A stretch of DNA of 10,781 nucleotides from an uncultured Prevotella sp. (GTDB taxonomy: Bacteria > Bacteroidota > Bacteroidia > Bacteroidales > Bacteroidaceae). The stretch is from positions 1-10,781 of the forward strand of contig CALGHW010000245.1 in NCBI GenBank assembly GCA_937916075.1. Reading direction: 5' to 3'. The notes under the pieces are model-generated. The model saw only the letters and a program-made list of their open reading frames with translations, was not told the origin of the DNA and searched no databases. The first letter of the stretch is position 1. The number at the start of each line of letters is the position of its first letter. The position numbers were made by a program, and so were the translations under genes. Of this stretch, positions 6,482 to 10,781 are shown piece by piece.

Positions 6482-8569
6482 GGCCGACCAATTGATATCT
6501 GTTTTGCGGAGTTCGCGCAGCCGGTTCCACAGCAGGCCGTATTCTGCTTTTTCGCAGTTGGGGTCCTGCTCGATGATGTGTTGTGCCTCGTCGCGTGCCA
6601 GCTGTACCAGTTGTCCGTCGCGTGCGATATCGGCTATTTTCAGGTCGAAGGCCATGCCGCTTTGCTGGGTTCCCTCCAGATCGCCGGGGCCGCGCAGTTT
6701 CAGGTCGGCTTCGGCGATGCGGAATCCGTCGTTGGTCTCACACATGATGTCGATGCGTTTGCGGGTGTCCTCGCTCAGTTTGAAGGTGGTGACCAGGATG
6801 CAGTATGACTGGTCGGCACCCCGGCCCACGCGTCCTCTGAGCTGGTGGAGCTGGGAGAGTCCGAAACGCTGTGCGTCGAGGATGACCATCACCGATGCGT
6901 TGGGCACATTCACGCCCACCTCAATCACCGTGGTGGCCACCAGTATCTGGGTGTCGCCGCAGACAAACTTCTGCATTTCCTCTTCCTTTTCCTTGGGCTT
7001 CATGCGGCCGTGCACCTTGCTCATGCTGAACTCCGGAAACACCTGGCGCAGCATCTCATAGCCGTCTTCCAGGTTTTTGAGGTCTGTCTTCTCGCTTTCC
7101 TCAATGAGCGGAAACACGATATACACCTGCCGGCCCAATTGTATCTGCCGGCGGATGCTGTCATAGAGCTTGGGCAGCTGGCTGTCAAACACATGCTGGG
7201 TGACGATAGGCTTGCGGCCGGGCGGCAGCTCGTCGATGACACTCACGTCCAGGTCGCCATACAGGGTCATGGCCAGCGTGCGGGGAATGGGTGTGGCGGT
7301 CATCACCAGGACGTGTGGTGGATTGTCGTTCTTGCTCCACAGTTTGGCCCGTTGGGCCACGCCAAAGCGGTGTTGCTCGTCGACGACGACCAGGCCGAGC
7401 TGTGCGAATTGCACAGTGTCCTCTATCACGGCGTGTGTTCCCACCAAAATCTGTACCGTGCCGTCTTGCAGTCCTTCCAGCACCTCCTTTCTCCGTTTGC
7501 CTTTCACAATGCCGGTGAGCAGTTCCACACGCACATCCATCCCTTTGAGGAAGGTCCGGATGGTCTCTAAGTGCTGTTCGGCCAGGATTTCTGTGGGTGC
7601 CATGATGCAGGCCTGGAAGCCGTTGTCGAGGGCGATGAGCATGGCCATCAGGGCCACGAGGGTCTTGCCGCTGCCCACGTCGCCTTGCAGCAGCCGGTTC
7701 ATCTGTCGGCCGCTGCCCACATCGGCGCGTATCTCGTGCATCACCCGTTTCTGGGCTCCGGTCAGGGCAAAGGGAAGGTTGTGGTGATAGAAGTCGTTGA
7801 AGAGTCGGCCGATACGCGGGAAGGGGTAGCCCCGGTATTTGCGGCGGTGGTCGCTGGCATACCTGACGATGTTGAGCTGCACATAGAACAGCTCCTCAAA
7901 CTTGAGGCGCAGCCGGGCCTGTTCCAGTTGCTTGGCGTTCTTGGGATAATGGATGGTGCGCAGCGCCTCGTCGCGTGCCATCAGGTGGAGACGCTGGGTC
8001 ATGAAGGGGGGGAGGGTCTCGGCCATTGGCGTCTTGATTCGTTCGAGCAGGCTCTTGGTGAGCCGTTCGATGGAGCGGGAGGTCAGTCCGCCCTTCTTCA
8101 TTTTTTCGGTGGTGGAGTAATAAGGTTGCAGGCCCATGGCGGACAGTTCCATGTTTTCGGCCGGGTCGATGTCGGGGTGCACCACGTTGACACGGCCGTT
8201 GAACACAGTAGGCTTGCCGAACACGATATAGCGTGTGCCTATCTTGTAGTTTTGCTTGGCATATTTCCCGCCGTTAAACCAGGTCAGGTCCATGATGCCA
8301 GTGCCGTCGGTGAAGTGGGCCACCACCCGCTGCTTGTGTGGACTCATCTCGAAGGTCTCGAAACTGAGTATCTTGCCGCATATCTGCACGAAGGGCATCT
8401 CGCCCGTCACCTCCCGGATGGTGTACACCCTGCTGCGGTCCACATACTTGTAGGGATAATTGTCCAGCAGGTCGCCGAAGGTGCTGATGCCCAGTTCTGC
8501 GCTCAGCATCTTCTTTCGGTTGGGGCCAACCCCAGGGAGGTATTGTATGTCTTGTGCAAGGATGTCCAT
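6473..8569 (-). CDS. recG: ATP-dependent DNA helicase RecG
   Basis: A 698-aa, full-length RecG, the branched-DNA helicase that remodels stalled replication forks, R-loops and Holliday junctions. The N-terminal wedge/OB domain spans about residues 1-180, including a helix-hairpin-helix-like start IQYLPGVGPNRKKML at 9-23. Helicase motifs are intact: Walker A GDVGSGKT at 296-303 (K302), motif Ia APTEILAEQH at 324-333, Walker B/motif II DEQH at 397-400 followed by RFGV, motif III TATPIPRT at 424-431, motif V TTVIEVGVNVPNA at about 546-558, and motif VI QLRGRVGRG at 576-584. The C-terminal TRG-type region (about 585-640) includes GFRIAEADLKLRGPGDLEGT. The length is typical, with no frameshift. It is the last gene of the pdxJ-DJ-1-ispD-recG series, 25 nt after ispD. 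Confidence 0.98.
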   Translation of the reverse strand: MDILAQDIQYLPGVGPNRKKMLSAELGISTFGDLLDNYPYKYVDRSRVYTIREVTGEMPFVQICGKILSFETFEMSPHKQRVVAHFTDGTGIMDLTWFNGGKYAKQNYKIGTRYIVFGKPTVFNGRVNVVHPDIDPAENMELSAMGLQPYYSTTEKMKKGGLTSRSIERLTKSLLERIKTPMAETLPPFMTQRLHLMARDEALRTIHYPKNAKQLEQARLRLKFEELFYVQLNIVRYASDHRRKYRGYPFPRIGRLFNDFYHHNLPFALTGAQKRVMHEIRADVGSGRQMNRLLQGDVGSGKTLVALMAMLIALDNGFQACIMAPTEILAEQHLETIRTFLKGMDVRVELLTGIVKGKRRKEVLEGLQDGTVQILVGTHAVIEDTVQFAQLGLVVVDEQHRFGVAQRAKLWSKNDNPPHVLVMTATPIPRTLAMTLYGDLDVSVIDELPPGRKPIVTQHVFDSQLPKLYDSIRRQIQLGRQVYIVFPLIEESEKTDLKNLEDGYEMLRQVFPEFSMSKVHGRMKPKEKEEEMQKFVCGDTQILVATTVIEVGVNVPNASVMVILDAQRFGLSQLHQLRGRVGRGADQSYCILVTTFKLSEDTRKRIDIMCETNDGFRIAEADLKLRGPGDLEGTQQSGMAFDLKIADIARDGQLVQLARDEAQHIIEQDPNCEKAEYGLLWNRLRELRKTDINWSAIS

Positions 8570-8594
8570 GGTGTGTGTGAGAGGGGGCTGAAGT

Positions 8595-9251
8595 CTATTT
8601 CACGAGGATGTCGGCCACCTTCATGTCGAAAGGTGTCGTAATCTTGATGTTTTCACGGTTGCCTTCCACGAGGGTTATTGAATGTCCCGCGTGTTCTACC
8701 ACGGAGGCGTCGTCGGTGAAGGCGTCGGTGTAATCCTGTCGGTAGGCGGCTTTGAGCAGTTGGATGTCGAAGGCCTGTGGTGTCTGTACCAGTCGGTAGT
8801 CGCCTCTCGGCACCGTTGTTCCGTTGACATGTCGCAAGGTCTCGATGACCGGTATGACCGGAATGGCGGCTCCTGTGCGTCGGGCCGTCTCATAACAGTC
8901 ACGGATGACGCTGACAGCCGGGAAAGGCCTTACCCCGTCGTGTACGCTCACCACGCCTTGTGCGTCGTCGGGTATCAGGTCCAGGCCGTTTTTTACGGAG
9001 TGGAAGCGGGTGGTCCCTCCGTTGGCCAGTTGGTAGCTGAAGCCCATTTCCTCCATCGGGCAGAGGCTGTGCCAGAATTCCTGTTGGTCTTCGGGCAGCA
9101 CCACGATAATGTTCAGCAGCGGGTTATACTCATGAAACCGCATGATGGTGCGCCACAGCACGGGCATGCCGCCCACGGGCAGAAACTGTTTGGGCAGTGG
9201 ACTGCCCATGCGCAGTCCTTTGCCGCCGGCTACAATGATGACATAGTCCAT
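8595..9251 (-). CDS. ispD: 2-C-methyl-D-erythritol 4-phosphate cytidylyltransferase (IspD)
   Basis: A 218-aa cytosolic enzyme joining CTP and methylerythritol 4-phosphate to give CDP-methylerythritol, third step of the non-mevalonate isoprenoid pathway. The nucleotide-binding signature AGGKGLRMGSPLPKQF at residues 8-23 includes R14 and K21. Other motifs are GGTTRFHSV at 78-86, VHDGVRPF at 103-110, TPQAF at 157-161, FTDDASVVE at 178-186 and GNRENIKITTP at 197-207. R149 and K203 correspond to E. coli R157 and K213. All catalytic positions I can place are present. The ATG lies one nucleotide after the stop of the DJ-1 gene, which implies translational coupling. Confidence 0.97.
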   Translation of the reverse strand: MDYVIIVAGGKGLRMGSPLPKQFLPVGGMPVLWRTIMRFHEYNPLLNIIVVLPEDQQEFWHSLCPMEEMGFSYQLANGGTTRFHSVKNGLDLIPDDAQGVVSVHDGVRPFPAVSVIRDCYETARRTGAAIPVIPVIETLRHVNGTTVPRGDYRLVQTPQAFDIQLLKAAYRQDYTDAFTDDASVVEHAGHSITLVEGNRENIKITTPFDMKVADILVK

Positions 9252-9252
9252 A

Positions 9253-9819
9253 TCAGTCTTGCGCCTCTTTCATCAGTTGGGTGTAAATCATGCCGTCGCG
9301 CACCTCGGCCGTTTTCTCCTCTCCCACAAACGAGGCCAGGATGGCATAGGCGTATGGCAGGGTGGCGGCCGGTCCGCGTCCGGTGGTGATATTGCCGTCC
9401 ACGGTAAACAGTTCGGCGGTGTAGGTGGCGCCGGTCATATACTGCTCGAATCCCGGGTAGCAGGTGGCCCGCTTGCCTTTCAGCAGCCCGAGAGAGCCCA
9501 GCACGAGCGGGGCGGCGCAGATGGCGGCTATTTTTCCACCGCGTGCGTTTTGGGCGGCCAGTGCGCGGCGCACGCCCTCATGGTCGTTCAGGTTGGTGGC
9601 GCCGGGCATTCCGCCGGGCAGCATCAGCAGTTCGGCCTGTTCGAGTTCGGCCTGCTCGAAGGTCAGGTCGGCCTTGATGGTGATGCCGTGTGCCGACTCC
9701 ACATATTCGTTGCCCGTCACGCTGACGGTCTTCACCTCCACGCCGCCGCGGCGCAGGATATCCACAGGTGCCAGGGCTTCCACTTCTTCGAAGCCGTTGG
9801 CCAGAAATTCGTATACCAT
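9253..9819 (-). CDS. DJ-1/ThiJ/YajL-family protein
   Basis: A 188-aa cytosolic alpha/beta protein of the DJ-1/PfpI superfamily. The N-terminal FLANGFEEVEALAPVDILRR places the conserved acidic residue at E14 (equivalent of human DJ-1 E18). The nucleophile elbow AAICAAPLVLG places the reactive cysteine at C101. TCYPGFE and ITTGRGPAAT follow in the positions expected for the YajL/DJ-1 branch. Family members are reported as redox sensors, chaperones or glyoxalase-like/deglycase enzymes; the older names thiJ and thiazole biosynthesis protein are misleading. The exact activity is not readable from the sequence. The ATG at 9819 is close to the usual family start. It is 49 nt after pdxJ and 1 nt before ispD, so it is co-transcribed with housekeeping genes. 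Confidence 0.94.
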   Translation of the reverse strand: MVYEFLANGFEEVEALAPVDILRRGGVEVKTVSVTGNEYVESAHGITIKADLTFEQAELEQAELLMLPGGMPGATNLNDHEGVRRALAAQNARGGKIAAICAAPLVLGSLGLLKGKRATCYPGFEQYMTGATYTAELFTVDGNITTGRGPAATLPYAYAILASFVGEEKTAEVRDGMIYTQLMKEAQD

Positions 9820-9868
9820 AAGTTTTTTCTTCTTTTTATGTTGTGTGATGGATGGATTCCGGGTGGGC

Positions 9869-10582
9869 TTACTTTAGGGCCTCCAGGTATTTTTGGATGG
9901 TATTGTGCAGTCCCATGTAGAGTGCGTCGCAGATGAGTGCGTGGCCGATGCTTACCTCGTCGAGCCAAGGTATGCGCTGGTGAAAGTAATGCAGGTTGAC
10001 CAGGCTCAGGTCATGTCCGGCGTTGAGGCCCAGTCCGATGCGTTTGGCCTCTTCGGCGGCGGCCACGAAGGGAGCGATGGCGGCCTCGCGGTCGCGCTCA
10101 TAGTTGGCGGCGTAAGGCTCCGTGTAGAGCTCTACCCGGTCGGTGCCGCACTCCTTGGCGCAGGCCACCATCTCCACGTCGGGGTCTACGAAGATGGAGG
10201 TGCGTATGCCGGCTTCCTTGAAGCGTCCGATGACGTCGGTCAGGAATCCCTTGTTGGCCTTGGTGTCCCATCCGTGGTTTGACGTGATTTGGTTGTCGGC
10301 GTCGGGCACCAGTGTCACTTGTGTCGGCTTGACCTCCAGCACGAGGTCAATGTATTTGTCTATCGGGTTGCCCTCGATATTGAGCTCGGTGGTGATGTGC
10401 GGCCGTATGTCCCTTACGTCCTGGTAGCGTATGTGGCGCTCGTCGGGGCGAGGATGCACCGTGATACCTTGTGCTCCGAACGACTCACAGTCGAGTGCCA
10501 CTTTCAGTACATCGGGATTGTTGGCCCCCCGGGCATTGCGGATAGTGGCTACCTTGTTGATGTTTACGCTTAGCTTTGTCAT
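9869..10582 (-). CDS. pdxJ: Pyridoxine 5'-phosphate synthase
   Basis: A 237-aa TIM-barrel enzyme condensing 3-amino-2-oxopropyl phosphate with 1-deoxyxylulose 5-phosphate to pyridoxine 5'-phosphate, the last ring-forming step of DXP-dependent vitamin B6 synthesis. Visible motifs: VNINKVATIRNARG at 6-19; TVHPRPDERHIR with H43, R45 and H50; E70 in NIEG; LVPD at 91-94; NAGHDLS with H190; and SIGHALI at 211-217. The active-site set matches E. coli PdxJ except that the canonical DH of VNIDH is NK, as I recall from Bacteroidetes homologues. The ATG at 10582 is chosen because homology begins there and a purine-rich AGAAGAAAGAAAA precedes it; the frame stays open 62 codons further upstream but that stretch is basic, low in similarity and intergenic in character. 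It is likely the first gene of the operon. Confidence 0.97.
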   Translation of the reverse strand: MTKLSVNINKVATIRNARGANNPDVLKVALDCESFGAQGITVHPRPDERHIRYQDVRDIRPHITTELNIEGNPIDKYIDLVLEVKPTQVTLVPDADNQITSNHGWDTKANKGFLTDVIGRFKEAGIRTSIFVDPDVEMVACAKECGTDRVELYTEPYAANYERDREAAIAPFVAAAEEAKRIGLGLNAGHDLSLVNLHYFHQRIPWLDEVSIGHALICDALYMGLHNTIQKYLEALK

Positions 10583-10720
10583 TTTTCTTTCTTCTTTTTT
10601 ATTGTTATGTGTCGTTTTGTTGCCGTCAGCTTGTGCCTGTCTCTTGGATTTTACCCTGCCTTTGAGCAAAGAGAGGCGGCGGTTTGGCAATAAAAACCCA
10701 AAAAGTCTTCGCCTTTTTGT

Positions 10721-10751
10721 TTTGTATTGCGCTCGTCTTGCATTATCTTTG
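10721..10751 (+). promoter_or_regulatory. Bacteroidetes-type promoter for a divergent gene beyond the right edge
   Basis: TTTG at 10721-10724 (-33-like) and TATCTTTG at 10744-10751 (-7, exact TAnnTTTG match), separated by 19 nt and followed by C, is a textbook Bacteroidetes primary sigma promoter on the + strand. It points out of the window, away from pdxJ. The driven gene is not in view; from memory, nadK is often divergent to pdxJ in Bacteroidales, which would fit. Confidence 0.65.
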
Positions 10752-10781
10752 CATAAGATAAGCTGCATCTCAGCATAAAGT

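Noticed and set aside
7571..8641. Long + strand open frame opposite recG (356 codons)
   Set aside because: It is antisense to the conserved RecG coding sequence, with His/Val/Gly-rich shadow composition and no start context.
9259..9936. + strand open frame opposite the DJ-1 gene (225 codons)
   Set aside because: It is the complement of a well-conserved family member and also crosses into pdxJ; no independent support.
10668..10702. Possible - strand pdxJ promoter (TCTCTTTG with TTTG upstream)
   Set aside because: The -7 differs from TAnnTTTG at the strongly conserved A, and the spacing to the TTTG (23 nt) is too long. A pdxJ promoter must exist here, but I cannot place it with confidence.
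10583..10768. N-terminal extension of PdxJ by 62 residues to an upstream ATG
   Set aside because: PdxJ homology starts at the ATG at 10582; the extension is basic, low-complexity and reads through an intergenic region containing the divergent promoter.

Overview
The window looks like a chromosomal segment of a Bacteroidales bacterium, most likely Prevotellaceae or a close relative. The reasons are an Oar-like TonB-dependent receptor with Bacteroidetes-style barrel motifs, a PdxJ of the Bacteroidetes type (VNINK in place of VNIDH), sparse Shine-Dalgarno sequences, and intergenic matches to the Bacteroidetes -7 promoter element TAnnTTTG. By eye the base composition is moderately GC-rich and even. 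There is no rRNA, tRNA, insertion sequence, integrase or CRISPR array, and nothing suggests a mobile island.

Layout. The left part (1-5191) is on the + strand. It holds the C-terminal end of a TonB-dependent outer-membrane receptor, a two-TM sensor histidine kinase whose periplasmic domain resembles an ABC-type substrate-binding protein, and a membrane-anchored MutS-superfamily ATPase that keeps the MutS ATPase core but has transmembrane segments where classical MutS has its mismatch-recognition domains. The right part is on the - strand. Read in its own direction it runs pdxJ (pyridoxine 5'-phosphate synthase), a DJ-1/ThiJ-family protein, ispD (isoprenoid MEP pathway), recG (branched-DNA helicase), and, after a 199-nt gap with its own promoter candidate, a secreted M23 peptidase with a LysM domain. 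The two halves converge at about 5200-5330, where a strong stem-loop with an A8/T8 tract and a second small hairpin with a T-rich tail form a back-to-back terminator zone.

How the genes work together. DJ-1 and ispD are separated by one nucleotide and ispD and recG by 25 nt, so pdxJ-DJ-1-ispD-recG is probably one housekeeping operon mixing cofactor synthesis, protein/metabolite repair, isoprenoid precursor synthesis and DNA repair. A strong + strand promoter candidate at the right edge points to a divergent gene outside the window. The receptor, kinase and MutS-like gene are co-directional, but their 87- and 95-nt gaps leave co-transcription open.

Most of the window is ordinary. The parts most worth a second look are the membrane MutS-like ATPase, a 13-bp stem-loop inside its first 21 codons, and the solute-binding-like sensor domain of the orphan kinase, which carries a charged segment resembling a degenerate interspersed repeat. 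I did not find a convincing new multi-gene system.
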